This document shows positions 35,356 to 44,900 of a stretch of 64,000 nucleotides of DNA, in pieces; position 1 is the first letter of the stretch, and each line of letters opens with the position of its first letter. The notes beneath the pieces are model-generated. The model searched no databases, was not told the origin of the DNA, and worked only from the letters and a program-made list of their open reading frames with translations. A program made the translations under genes and the position numbers. Source of the stretch: Shinella pollutisoli (GTDB lineage: Bacteria > Pseudomonadota > Alphaproteobacteria > Rhizobiales > Rhizobiaceae); NCBI RefSeq assembly GCF_024609765.1, contig NZ_JANFDG010000006.1:153087-217086 (forward strand), in the 5' to 3' direction.

Positions 35356-35694
35356 TCAGTGAAAAATGCCGGACTGCTGTTTCCAGCGGTAGTGGCCGTC
35401 GGCGACGTCCATCAGCGCCAGCACCTGCGGGTGGCGGATGGGCCTGCCGCTGTCGTCCGGCACGAGGTTCTGCTCGGAGACGTAGGCGACGTATTCCGTC
35501 TCGTCGTTCTCGGCGAAGAGATGGTAGAACGGCTGGTCCTTCGCCGGGCGGATCGCGGCGGGAATCGCGTTCCACCACTCCTCCGTGTTGGCGAATTCGG
35601 GGTCGATGTCGAAGACGACGCCGCGGAAGGGAAAAATCCGGTGGCGGACCACATCGCCGATCGCAAATCTTGCACTTCGCATCTTCATGGACAT
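35356..35694 (-). CDS. hspQ: HspQ family heat-shock/hemimethylated-DNA-binding-like protein
   Basis: 112-residue protein of the YccV/HspQ family. Supporting segments are FAIGDVVRHRIFPFRGVVFD, IDPEFANTEEWWNAIP, DQPFYHLFAENDETEYVAYV and SEQNLVPDDSGRPIRHPQV. HspQ in enterobacteria modulates Lon proteolysis and is heat-induced; the same role in rhizobia is inferred. It is divergent from the coiled-coil gene at 35780, sharing an 85 bp regulatory gap. Neither a sigma-32 promoter nor another element is obvious there. Confidence 0.93.
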   Translation of the reverse strand: MSMKMRSARFAIGDVVRHRIFPFRGVVFDIDPEFANTEEWWNAIPAAIRPAKDQPFYHLFAENDETEYVAYVSEQNLVPDDSGRPIRHPQVLALMDVADGHYRWKQQSGIFH

Positions 35695-35779
35695 ACCTGC
35701 CTTTCCCTATATATTTGGGACTATTGGCGGAAACATCAATAGCGCCGCCCTTTCGGCGCGGTCACGCGGGTTCGGCACG

Positions 35780-36718
35780 ATGAGCAATCCCTGGGGCAGG
35801 AACGGCGGCGGCGCGGTCGCGCGCAGGAGCGGCGCGGGCGTCGTGCTCTTCGCTTCGCTCGTCTGCCTCGCGCTCGGCGGCGCGGCGGGATACGGCCTCG
35901 TCCGCCTGACGGAACGGGGCGACGCCGCCGGCGAGATCGCCGCGCGCGACGAGACGATCGCCGATCTCACCCGGCAGGCCGAGGCCCGCGGACGGGAGGC
36001 GGAGGAAAGCCGTCGCGACGCGGAGGACCTGCGGAAGGAAAACGACGAGCTCAGGCGGCAGGTGGAGGCGCTCGGCGCGGACCGCGGCGAGCCCGATGCC
36101 GCTCCGGCGGCCGAAAACCTGCGGCTGACGCAGGAGGTCGTGCCGGGGCTCGAGAAGGAGGCGAAGCTCGCCGCCCAGCGCGCCGCCGACGCCGAGGCGC
36201 TCCGCCGCCGCGCCGAGGAGACGGTCCGCGAGCGCGAACGGCAGATCTCGCTGCAGGCCGACCGCATCGCCCGGCTGGAGAAGGAACTCCGGCAGGCGGG
36301 CGCCGAGAAGGAGCTTGCCGGCCATCTGGAGATCGAGCGGCTGGGGAAGGAAACGGCCGATCTCCGCCGCGACCTCGACGCGGCGCTCGCCGAGATCGTC
36401 CGCAAGGACAAGGAGCTCGCCGCGCTGCAGGAGGCGGCCCGCGCGGCCGCGAGCCGGCCGGCGGAGAAGGTCGGCGGCGAGCCCGCGCGCGACAACGGCA
36501 AGCCCGCCGACAGCCGCAGCCCGCGCAACGCCGCGCTCGTCGCGCTGGCGCTGGAGGCGACGCCCGGGCTCGACCGGCTCTCGACCGACCAGCGCGGCCT
36601 CCTGGAGCGCACGCTGGTCTCCGGCGAATGCGTGACGAACGCGCTCGGCGCCGTCTTCTCGCGCGTGCCGGTGCTCACGCTGCGCAACCTGATGCGCGAC
36701 CTCGAAAGCGACTGCTAA
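35780..36718 (+). CDS. Membrane-anchored coiled-coil protein, 312 aa
   Basis: No known family recognised. It has a short basic N-terminus, one transmembrane helix at about residues 21-44 (GVVLFASLVCLALGGAAGYG), then a long charged coiled coil (about 52-235: RDAEDLRKENDELRRQVEAL is typical). The terminal 60 residues form a compact segment with two cysteines (LVSGECVTNALGAVF, DLESDC). It would stand in the periplasm as a rod. It is followed after 11 bases by the TAXI solute-binding gene with an AAGGAG ribosome site, so the two form an operon facing the caspase cluster. Confidence 0.82.
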   Translation: MSNPWGRNGGGAVARRSGAGVVLFASLVCLALGGAAGYGLVRLTERGDAAGEIAARDETIADLTRQAEARGREAEESRRDAEDLRKENDELRRQVEALGADRGEPDAAPAAENLRLTQEVVPGLEKEAKLAAQRAADAEALRRRAEETVRERERQISLQADRIARLEKELRQAGAEKELAGHLEIERLGKETADLRRDLDAALAEIVRKDKELAALQEAARAAASRPAEKVGGEPARDNGKPADSRSPRNAALVALALEATPGLDRLSTDQRGLLERTLVSGECVTNALGAVFSRVPVLTLRNLMRDLESDC

Positions 36719-36729
36719 GGAGTTCTCCG

Positions 36730-37761
36730 ATGAAACGATCTGTTCTGGCGGCCGCCATTGGCCTCGCCCTTTCGACGGGGTACGCGCAGGCGCAGGCCTT
36801 CGAGCGCAACATCATGACCGGCGGGCCGCAGGGCACCTATATCCAGATCGGCCGCGACATCGCCCGCCTCGGCGCCGAGTGCGGCCTGTCGCTCAACGTC
36901 GTGGAAAGCGCCGGCTCGCTCGAAAACTTCGTCGGCGTGCGCAACCGGCGCAACACCCAGTTCGGCATCGTCCAGAGCGACGTGCTCGAATACCTGAAGA
37001 CCTTCGAGGCGAACGATCCGGAGGTGCAGAAGGCGGTCAAGGGCGTGCGCATCATGTTCCCGCTCTACAACGAGGAGATCCACGTGCTGGCGCGCCGCGA
37101 CGTCGGCTCGATGAAGGACCTCGCCGGGCGCAAGGTCGCCGTCGGCAGGAAGGACAGCGGCACCTTCCTCACCGCGACGCTGATCCTCGACATCCTGCAG
37201 GTCAAGGCCGGCGAGCGGCTCGACATCAATCCGGACGAGGCGCTGCCGAAACTGCTTTCCGGCGAGATCGACGCCTTCTTCTACGTCGCCGGCGCGCCGG
37301 CCGCGCTCTTTTCCGAGAACGCGATCGACGGCGGGAAATTCCATCTCGTGCCGATCACCGAGGCGCCGCTGCTCGCCACCTACACGCCGTCCCGCATCGA
37401 GGCGGGCACCTATTCGTTCCAGGGCGAGCCGGTCGACCTCGTCGCCGTCAAGGCGGTGATGATGACCTACGACTACGACGTCGGGCGCAACGCCTATCAC
37501 CGCGAGAGCTGCAGGACCGTCTCGGATTTCTCGAGCCTCATCCTGACCGGGCTCGACCGGCTGCGGGCGACCGGGCATCCGAAATGGAAGACCGTCGACC
37601 TCACCGCGCTGCCGCCGGGCTGGCAGGTCGGCGTCTGCGTGAAGGCCGGCATGGCGCTCGACTACAAGCCCGCCTGCAATGCGCCGGCCGCCGGCGCCGC
37701 GGGCGCGGACGACAGCAACGAGGAATACCTGAACCTGCTGAAGCAGCGGCTGAAGCAGTAG
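36730..37761 (+). CDS. TAXI-family TRAP-type solute-binding protein
   Basis: 343-residue periplasmic protein. The signal peptide is MKRSVLAAAIGLALSTGYAQ (cleavage near AQA). The mature N-terminus NIMTGGPQGTYIQIGRDIAR is the canonical TAXI start; GIVQSDVLEYL and GRKVAVGRKDSGTFLTATLI also match the family. TAXI proteins feed TRAP 4TM/12TM fused permeases, but no permease is nearby. Two cysteines in the C-terminal part (ESCRTVSDFSS, VGVCVKAGMALDYKPACNAP) are unusual. It may act as a sensor with the preceding coiled-coil protein rather than in uptake. Confidence 0.88.
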   Translation: MKRSVLAAAIGLALSTGYAQAQAFERNIMTGGPQGTYIQIGRDIARLGAECGLSLNVVESAGSLENFVGVRNRRNTQFGIVQSDVLEYLKTFEANDPEVQKAVKGVRIMFPLYNEEIHVLARRDVGSMKDLAGRKVAVGRKDSGTFLTATLILDILQVKAGERLDINPDEALPKLLSGEIDAFFYVAGAPAALFSENAIDGGKFHLVPITEAPLLATYTPSRIEAGTYSFQGEPVDLVAVKAVMMTYDYDVGRNAYHRESCRTVSDFSSLILTGLDRLRATGHPKWKTVDLTALPPGWQVGVCVKAGMALDYKPACNAPAAGAAGADDSNEEYLNLLKQRLKQ

Positions 37762-37796
37762 GCGGAAGATCGTCGCGCCGTCGATCGGGGCTTGCT

Positions 37797-37935
37797 CCTC
37801 ACCCTGACCTCTCCCCGTAAGCGGGAGAGGGGACCTGACTTGCAAAACAAGGAGGTTCGGGAAGCCGGTGCGGCATCTCTCCTTCTCCCCGCAGCCAAGG
37901 AGAACGCGGCCGGCAGGCCGGATGGGGGCTGGCGC
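37797..37935. repeat. RIME-like palindromic element, diverged copy 2
   Basis: CTCCTCACCCTGACCTCTCC and ...GTAAGCGGGAGAGG open the element; CTTCTCCCCGCAGCCAAGG and CCGGCAGGCCGGATGGGGG close it. Internal sequence is less conserved than in copies 1 and 3. It lies between the convergent TAXI and caspase genes and could terminate transcripts from both sides. Confidence 0.65.
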
Positions 37936-37936
37936 C

Positions 37937-39463
37937 TCAATAGATCGTATATTTCAACAGCCCCAGCGACCATTTCACGCCGCGGTTCTCGGCCTCGCGC
38001 GTCCAGGTCTGCTGGAGCGTGCCGGCGATGTCGGCGATGGTGGAGCGGGCGTCGAGGCTTTCGGTCAGGCCGTAGCTTGCCGGAGCGACCTTGCCGAGAT
38101 CGACGTCGTCGGCGACGACGATCGCCACGAGGATGCTTTCGCCCGATCCTTCCGCCTCGAAGTCGAAGCCGTAATAGTCGTCGGGGATGGTGAGCGGCAC
38201 GCCCGGCGAGAGCGCGGTGACCTTCTTCGCCACCTCGTTCGGGAAGATCTGCGTCGCCTTGCCCTCCTTGTCGACGTCGAAGAGCAGCAGCTGACCGCCG
38301 GTGCCGCTCGTGACGGTGATCCTGAAGACGTCGCCGTTCTTCAGGTAGTCGGGCGCGAGCGTTATCCTGACGTCGCCGGTTTCCGGCCTGCCGAGGATGT
38401 CGCCGACGGCGGCGACGGGATCGGCGGCGACATAGGCGGCCTGCTGCGCCTCCTCCACCTTGACCGTCTCGTAGGCCGGCGTCTGCTGGCTCTGCGTGCC
38501 GGCGGCGGCCCCGTCCGGCGTGACGACGCTCGCGCCGAGCAGCGCGTAGTTCACCTCCAGCTGCGGATCGAGCGCCTGGCACTGCGGCTGCAGGGCGCAA
38601 TAGGCCTGCGACTGCTTCTTCACATATTCCAGGAGCTCGGCGTTCGAGACGATGCCGTTGCCGTTGCCGTCGGCGGCCGACGGATCGTGGCCGGCGATGT
38701 AGGAGGCGGTGAAGACGCCGTGGCGCTCCTCCGGCGGCAGCCGAGTGTCGTCCCAGGCGACCTGGTAGGAGGCCGCAGCACTCCAGGCCTCGATGCCGCT
38801 CTCCTTGACGCGCTCCGGCTTGTCGACCACGGCGACGTCGATGCGGAGACCGCGCGTCTTGACCGCCTCGGCCGGCTTGGCGAAAGGCCGCGGCAGGAAG
38901 CGGGCGCTCTCCATCGCCTCGCCGGCATCGACGGAGAGCGAGCGGGAGATCGTGCCGGAATGGCAGGCGTCGATCACCAGCGAGACCTTGCGGTCCTTGA
39001 GCTTGACCAGCATCGCGTCGATGTCGTCGTCGAGGATGACGTTCGTCCAGTCGCCGTCGCCGGCGGCGATGTCGTAGGTGGAGAGCGCCTCGTCCAGGCC
39101 GTCCTCCTCGTCGCCGCTGACGTCCTTCACCTGCAGGCCGTGACCGGAGAAGTAGAGATAGGCGCGGTCTCCGGGCCGGGTGCCGGCGACGAGCCATTCG
39201 TCGATCGCCGACAGGATCGCCGCGCGTGTCGCCTCGGCGTCGCGCAGCACGCGGATGCCCTCGGGCGCGAAGCCGAGCCTGTCCTTCAGCAGCGCCTCGA
39301 TGGCGCCGACGTCGTTCTTCGGTCCCTCGAGGAACATCTTCTCCGGCAGCGACCGGTAGGTGCCGATGCCGATCAGCAGCGCCCGGTCGGCCGCCGCGGC
39401 GGCCGCGCCCGAGGCAAGCAGCGCCGCGGCGGCGAGGAGGAGCGAGGCGACGTGGCGGATCAT
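37937..39463 (-). CDS. Secreted caspase-fold protease with EF-hand loop and DUF4384 domain
   Basis: 508-residue peptidase C14 homologue. Signal peptide at about 1-25 (HVASLLLAAAALLASGAAAA). The caspase domain has RALLIGIGTYRSLP, the catalytic His108 in YFSGHGLQ and Cys167 in VIDACHSGTISRS. An EF-hand-like loop (DGNGNGIVSNAE, residues 265-276) follows in the same domain. The C-terminal part (about 365-450) is DUF4384-like, with LLLFDVDKEGKATQIFPNEV. Acidic residues before the catalytic Cys suggest basic P1 preference, as in metacaspases. It starts in the stop codon of the preceding caspase gene. Confidence 0.92.
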   Translation of the reverse strand: MIRHVASLLLAAAALLASGAAAAAADRALLIGIGTYRSLPEKMFLEGPKNDVGAIEALLKDRLGFAPEGIRVLRDAEATRAAILSAIDEWLVAGTRPGDRAYLYFSGHGLQVKDVSGDEEDGLDEALSTYDIAAGDGDWTNVILDDDIDAMLVKLKDRKVSLVIDACHSGTISRSLSVDAGEAMESARFLPRPFAKPAEAVKTRGLRIDVAVVDKPERVKESGIEAWSAAASYQVAWDDTRLPPEERHGVFTASYIAGHDPSAADGNGNGIVSNAELLEYVKKQSQAYCALQPQCQALDPQLEVNYALLGASVVTPDGAAAGTQSQQTPAYETVKVEEAQQAAYVAADPVAAVGDILGRPETGDVRITLAPDYLKNGDVFRITVTSGTGGQLLLFDVDKEGKATQIFPNEVAKKVTALSPGVPLTIPDDYYGFDFEAEGSGESILVAIVVADDVDLGKVAPASYGLTESLDARSTIADIAGTLQQTWTREAENRGVKWSLGLLKYTIY

Positions 39464-41031
39464 CACAGCGTTTCCCGCGTATAGAGGGGTTGGATGGCGA
39501 CGCTCGCCTCCCTGCCGTCGAGGCGGGTCAGGAGCGCCTGGAGCAGGGCGGCCGGCGTCGCGGCGCGGTCGGCGAGCACCGCGCCGATCGCGTCCACCGG
39601 CTCGTCGGTCGAGATCACCACGAGATGGTCGGCGCCGTAGGGCTTGACGATCTCCACGTCCGTCAGCTTGAACTCGGCGCTGTTCGTGCCGGCCGTCTGC
39701 ATGTCGAGGAATTGCACCTCGCCGGTATTGGCGAGGTTGAAGACCAGCATGTTGCCGTAGCGGCCGGGCGGGGCGTCGAAACGCAGGCGGTTGCCGGCGG
39801 CGTAGATGTCGCGCACCGGCGACAGCGAGACGGCGCCGGGGTTCTGGCTCGCCATCGCCTTCAGGAGGTCGAGCAGAACGAACTTGTCGACGACGGACTG
39901 GATCCGGTCCCGCCCGACGTTCTCGGCCGCCACGTCGCCGTTCGGCGTGTAGAAGGTGCCCGTCGCCACGTCCCACCTGAAGGGCGTGCCGCTGCCGTCC
40001 GCGTTCGCGGGCCTGTCGCCGCCTCCGGCGATGTCGAGCGCGATGCTGCCGGTCCAGCCGAGGTCGCGGGCGGACTTCACCGGCCGCGGCGTCGCCGCCG
40101 CCTGTTGGTCCCCGCCCGCCTGTGCCGATCCGTCGGCCGCCGGCAGGCCGCGCGTCAGCCGCACCACGACCTCGCTGTCGGAGCGGGCGATCTGCGGCGT
40201 GAAGTTCGGCACCTGCAGCGCCTCGGACTGGTTCTTGACGTTGGAGAAGACGTAGTCCTCGAGCTCGATGCGGGTGATGACGCCGTCGCCGTTGCGGTCG
40301 GCGCTGCCTTCGACGGCCCGGGCGAAGCTCCAGCTCAAGGCGCCGCGCGGCTCGCCGTCGATGATGACCTCCGGCGTCGGCTGGCTTTCCAGCGAGGCGG
40401 CGAGGACGGTCACCTGCTTGAAGGCGTTCTCCTTGAGGTTCGCGCCGGCGATCGCCTCCTGCGAGGGCGGAGACAGCTTGACCGTGACGGCCGGCGCAAG
40501 CCGCGTCTTGCCGGTGACGGACCGGCTCATGCCGCCGGAAAAGCAGCTGTCGGAGACGAAGAGGACGTGTACGCCCTTGCTCTCGGCCTCCGCGAACCAG
40601 GCGTTCATCTCGTTGTCGACGATGATCTCGTTCTGCGTCTCCGCCATGCGGCTGCGGTCGAAGCCGGGAAGCTGGAGGAACTCGTCGAGGCCGTCCGCCT
40701 CGTCGCCGGCGATGAGCTCGGGCATCTGCGCGCCGTGGCCGGCATAGGTGAAGATGATCGTGTCGCCGGCGACCGACCGCTCGACGAGATCGGTCCAGGC
40801 CTTGCGGATCGCGTCCTTGCGTGCCTCGGCATCGACGAACTTCACCGCCTGGAAGCCCGCCGCGACCATCGACCCGTAGACGTCCTCGGCATCCTTCACC
40901 GCGCCGTCGAGGCTGACGTCGTGCGGATACTGGTCGATGCCGACGACGAGCGCATAGGTCTCGGCGGCGAGCGCCGGCGCGGGCAGGGCGGCGGCGAGCA
41001 GGAGCGCGAGGAGCCGGCTACACACGCTCAT
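39463..41031 (-). CDS. Secreted caspase-fold protease with canonical EF-hand loop
   Basis: 522-residue peptidase C14 homologue, paralogous to the next gene. Signal peptide about 1-22 (RLLALLLAAALPAPALAA). Catalytic residues are His99 in FTYAGHGAQ and Cys163 in VSDSCFSGGMSRS. Residues 245-256 (DRNGDGVITRIE) make a textbook 12-residue EF-hand calcium loop. The C-terminal region (about 420-495: LRFDAPPGRYGNMLVFNLAN) resembles DUF4384 but is more diverged. It overlaps the OmpA-type gene upstream (ATGA) and the second caspase downstream (TGATG). Confidence 0.91.
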   Translation of the reverse strand: MSVCSRLLALLLAAALPAPALAAETYALVVGIDQYPHDVSLDGAVKDAEDVYGSMVAAGFQAVKFVDAEARKDAIRKAWTDLVERSVAGDTIIFTYAGHGAQMPELIAGDEADGLDEFLQLPGFDRSRMAETQNEIIVDNEMNAWFAEAESKGVHVLFVSDSCFSGGMSRSVTGKTRLAPAVTVKLSPPSQEAIAGANLKENAFKQVTVLAASLESQPTPEVIIDGEPRGALSWSFARAVEGSADRNGDGVITRIELEDYVFSNVKNQSEALQVPNFTPQIARSDSEVVVRLTRGLPAADGSAQAGGDQQAAATPRPVKSARDLGWTGSIALDIAGGGDRPANADGSGTPFRWDVATGTFYTPNGDVAAENVGRDRIQSVVDKFVLLDLLKAMASQNPGAVSLSPVRDIYAAGNRLRFDAPPGRYGNMLVFNLANTGEVQFLDMQTAGTNSAEFKLTDVEIVKPYGADHLVVISTDEPVDAIGAVLADRAATPAALLQALLTRLDGREASVAIQPLYTRETL

Positions 41032-41924
41032 GGCTCCACGTCCACGTCGACGCGGCGGTGGAGCTGGTTCAGGGTCTCCGTGTCGTAGGCCGTGGCGTCG
41101 TCGGGCTTGAACGGCTCGTCCTCGCCCTTGCCGACGGTGGCGATCCTGCCGGGGAAGCCCGCGGTCTGGAGATAGGCCGCGAGCGTCTCGGCGCGCGCGA
41201 GCGAGAGCCTGTAGTTGGATTCGGCGGAGCCGACCGGGTCGGTATGGCCGATCAGGGTGATGGCGGCTGGCTTCACCGACTTCAGGCATTCCGCCAGGTC
41301 CTTCGCCGCCTCGACGCCCTCCGGCGTGAAATCGGCCGTGCCGAAGACGTAGCGCACCGGCGTCGACTTCTTCTTGATGGCGACGCCGCGGAAGGAGACC
41401 TTGCAGCCGCCGCGCATGGCGAGCTGCACGGGCCGCGGCGAGGCGAGGCGCATCTCGCCGGCGAGCCGGTCGAGCCGCAGGATATAGTCGGGATCGGGCG
41501 CCATCCAGTCGGGCGTCAGCGTCTCGTTGGCGCCGTCCTCCAGCGCGAGCTGATAGAGCCGCGCCGCCGCCTCGTAGTCCTTGCGCTCGCGGGCGAGGTC
41601 GCCGAGTGCGTCGAACACCTGCCAGGGGCCGCCGAACCGCTTCTGCAGGTCTTCCAGGTCCGCCTGGTGGTCGGAGAGCCGGCCGCCGTTGCCGACGTCC
41701 GTGGCGATGCGGTTGAAGGTCGTCAGCGCGGCGACGCGGCCGACAAGCGTCCGCTCGTTCGCGCTGCAGGTGGTTCCGTCGGCCGCCGCGGCGATCGTGC
41801 GGGCCTTGTCTTCGTCGCCGGCGTTGAAGGCCTCGACGACGCCCGTCACGGCCTCGCAGGCGGCCGCGGCGGGCAGCGCGCCGGCCAGAACGAAGAATGT
41901 CACCGCCATCGATCGCATCAGCAT
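41028..41924 (-). CDS. OmpA-family periplasmic protein
   Basis: 298-residue exported protein. The signal peptide is within the first 20 residues (MAVTFFVLAGALPAAAACEA). A helical middle region, possibly TPR-like (ALGDLARERKDYEAAARLYQ), precedes a C-terminal OmpA peptidoglycan-binding domain at about 195-298: VFGTADFTPEGVEAAKDLAE, ITLIGHTDPVGSAESNYRLS and HRRVDVDVEP. It lacks a beta barrel, so it likely tethers the cluster's periplasmic machinery to the wall. Start 41924 has GGAGG upstream; 41942 is an alternative. Its stop overlaps the caspase start. Confidence 0.9.
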   Translation of the reverse strand: MLMRSMAVTFFVLAGALPAAAACEAVTGVVEAFNAGDEDKARTIAAAADGTTCSANERTLVGRVAALTTFNRIATDVGNGGRLSDHQADLEDLQKRFGGPWQVFDALGDLARERKDYEAAARLYQLALEDGANETLTPDWMAPDPDYILRLDRLAGEMRLASPRPVQLAMRGGCKVSFRGVAIKKKSTPVRYVFGTADFTPEGVEAAKDLAECLKSVKPAAITLIGHTDPVGSAESNYRLSLARAETLAAYLQTAGFPGRIATVGKGEDEPFKPDDATAYDTETLNQLHRRVDVDVEP

Positions 41925-41984
41925 TGTCTGTCGAGCCTCCATCCTCTCAAGCCTGGGGCGGGGCCCGAAGGCCCCGCCCGCTTC

Positions 41985-44900
41985 TCAATAGTCCCTGATC
42001 TCGAACGTGACCATCTGCACGCCGGCCGCGCCGTTGTCCTTCTCGGCCTGCTTGGCGAGGTTGATCGCCAGCCCCTTCGTCGGCGGCTGCCTGGAGCTTG
42101 CGACCAGCTCCCGGGCCTTCTCCGCCGTCAGCTTCTGGTCGCCGAGCCCGCCGGCGCGGCAGAAGGCGACCATCGTCTCGGCCGACGAGGGCGAATCGAA
42201 GGTGAGGTCGCCGGTGCCGGGCTGCGGGATGAGCCGCTGCTCGCCGGGGTTCAGCACGGTGTTGCCGATCATCACGTCGGGAATGATCTCGACGTTGCCG
42301 GTGTCCTCCACATACATGACCTGCAGCTCGCAGGCATGGTTGGTGGAGAGCTCGAAGCTGAGTTTGTCGCCCACCTTCGCCGTGGTCGAGGGCACCCGGA
42401 GCGCGAGCTTCACCTTCTCCGCCTGCGCCTTGTCGTCCTGCTTGTAGGCGGGGACGGGGTAGGCGACGGCGCCGGCATACTGGTCGCCGCTCGCGGCCTC
42501 GCCCTGGGCGGACTGCTGGTAGGCGTCCGCCTGGTGGCCCGCGTCGCCCTGCGCCTGGTAGGCGCCGCTGCCGGCATTCGCCACGTCGACATTGGCGCCG
42601 CGCTTCAGCGGACGGAGCTGCATCAGCGGCTCCAGCATGTAGGCGAACTGGTCCTCGACCTCGACGCGCGGGATCGTCGCGCCCGATTCCAGCGTCGCCA
42701 CCCAGTCGATGCCGACGCGCAGCGCATTGACGTCGGTGAGGCGGCGGATGTCGGAGGCGAACTGTTCCGGCGTCATGTCGAACTCGGCGGCGAGCTGCTC
42801 GAAGTTCAGCTCGTCCTCGTACTTGTCGGCGAAGTAGGTGAAGATCTCCGCGCCGCCCGGCGCCTTCAGGCTGGTCTTGCCGCCGTCCGGCGTCGGCTCG
42901 GTGATGCCGAGATGGTCGAGCGCGGCGACGAAGCGCTCGCGGTCGCGCTTGTAGGCCTCGTCGAGCTCCTCCTGCGGCACGTAGAGCGCCAGCAGCACGT
43001 CCTGCTGGTCCTTGGAGAACAGCGTCGACGTCTCGATATGCTCGCGGATCTGGTCGCGCTTCGACAGGATGCCGTCATAGTGGCAGTCGAAGCACGAGCG
43101 GGCGTTGATGATCTCGACGCCCTTGCCGATCGGCCGCTTGCGGAAGGAGACGATCGCCGTCGGGCCGACGTCGAGCTGGGCGCCCTCGGCGGTCGAGAGA
43201 TAGTAGCCCTGCAGGCCGTTCGGAAGCGAGAAGACCATTTCGCCGCCGTCGTGCTCGAAGGACTGGAGGCCGGCTTCGAGCTTCAGCTCCTTCGGCCCGT
43301 GCGGGAAGCGCTTCAGCACCTGGCGGCCGACGTCGCCGCCGAAGTCGTAGGACTTCCAGTAGTAGCCGCCGAAGGGCATGTCGTGCCGCTCCAGCATGCG
43401 GTTGTGGTCGGAGACGCCGGAGGAGCCGTCGGCGAAGCCGGCGCGCAGGACCCGGCCGCGATGGATGTTCTGGTCGACGTCGATCTTGAAGCGGGTCTCG
43501 AGCTCGCGGATGTGCGTCGGCAGCTTCATCAGCCGGTTGTAGACCTTGGGCCGCGCGCCGTTGCTCATGAACCAGTCGATGCGCATGATCGGGAGCTGCG
43601 TCTCGGTCGCCTTGGCGAGCGCGTGCAGCGAGGCGTCGCTGGTCGGGTCGACCCCGTAGAAATACTCGTTGATCAGGAAGTCGTAGTCGTCCACCGACCA
43701 TTCGAGGTCGCGGATGTCGACGCGCACGAGCAGGCCGTCCGATCCCTCGACCTCCTCCGGGATGACGAGGTTCGGCCCGTAGGAGAGCGAGTTCAGCAGC
43801 TTCTTGAAGCCGCCGGCGAGCACCGTCATGCGCTTGAGGAAGGTGGCGTGAGTCTCGCAGCCCATCATGCCGTTGTACTGGTCGCGGTAGCTGAAGTAGC
43901 GCATGAAGGGCTGGTCGCGCTCGTCGACCTTGGAAATGTCGCGCAGCGCCAGCTCGATGAAGTCGCGGTAGCCGATCATCGGCCGGGAGCGCTCGACCTT
44001 CGTCACCGCCGCCGTCTGGATGTCGGCCTCGGCGAGCGAGTTGATCCAGGTCGCCAGCGTCTGCACCTCCTCGTCGCTCGGGCGCTTGCCGAGCGGCATG
44101 CGGCCGCTGGTGACGCTGGTGTAGAGCAGCGACTTGGCGGCGTTGCCGGGCGTCACGAAGGCGGCGTTGGCGGCGATCGAGGCGAGGTCGCCGGACGGGA
44201 ACGAGCCCTGCGAGCTCTCGCCCGGGCCGTGGCAGTTGCGGCAGTACTTGCCGATGAAGGCGTCGGCCGCCGCGGCGGCTTCCGCGTTGCCGCCGCCGAG
44301 CGAGGCTTCCGCCGTCGCCTCGCTGCAGACCGGTTCGGTCGAGGTGGCGACCGGCGTCGCCTTCACCTCGCGGTCGGCGAGGAAGGCGTACATCGCCTGG
44401 CGGTCCTCGTCGGAGAGCACCGAGAGGCCCTGGGCGATGCGGCGCATGACCGGGTCGGAGAGCGGCGAGCCGGACAGCTTCTTGCCGTCCTCGATCAGGC
44501 CCCTGGTGAAGACCTCGAAGGAGGCGAGCCCCGACATGCGCGCCTTGGTGATGTCCGGCGCCACGGCGCCGGTCAGGCCCTTCTCGCCCTCGTAGGCGCG
44601 GGCGAGGTCGAGGCCGTAGGTGGTGGTGCGCGGCGTGTGGCAGTCGCCGCAGCCGCCGACGTTCTCAACGAGGTAGCGGCCGCGCTCCATCTGCGTCTCC
44701 TCGCGCGGCTGGTAGGCGGCGACGGTGAAGTGGCTGCGCTTCCACAGCGTGATCGTCGTCTGCCGGCTGAAGGGGAAGGCGATCTCGTGTTCCTTCGAGA
44801 CGGCGTCGGACTGCGGCAGCGTCTCGATATAGGCCTTCATGTCGAGCACGTCCTCCGGCTTCATGCCGCCGTAGGACGTGTAGGGCATGACCGGATAGAG

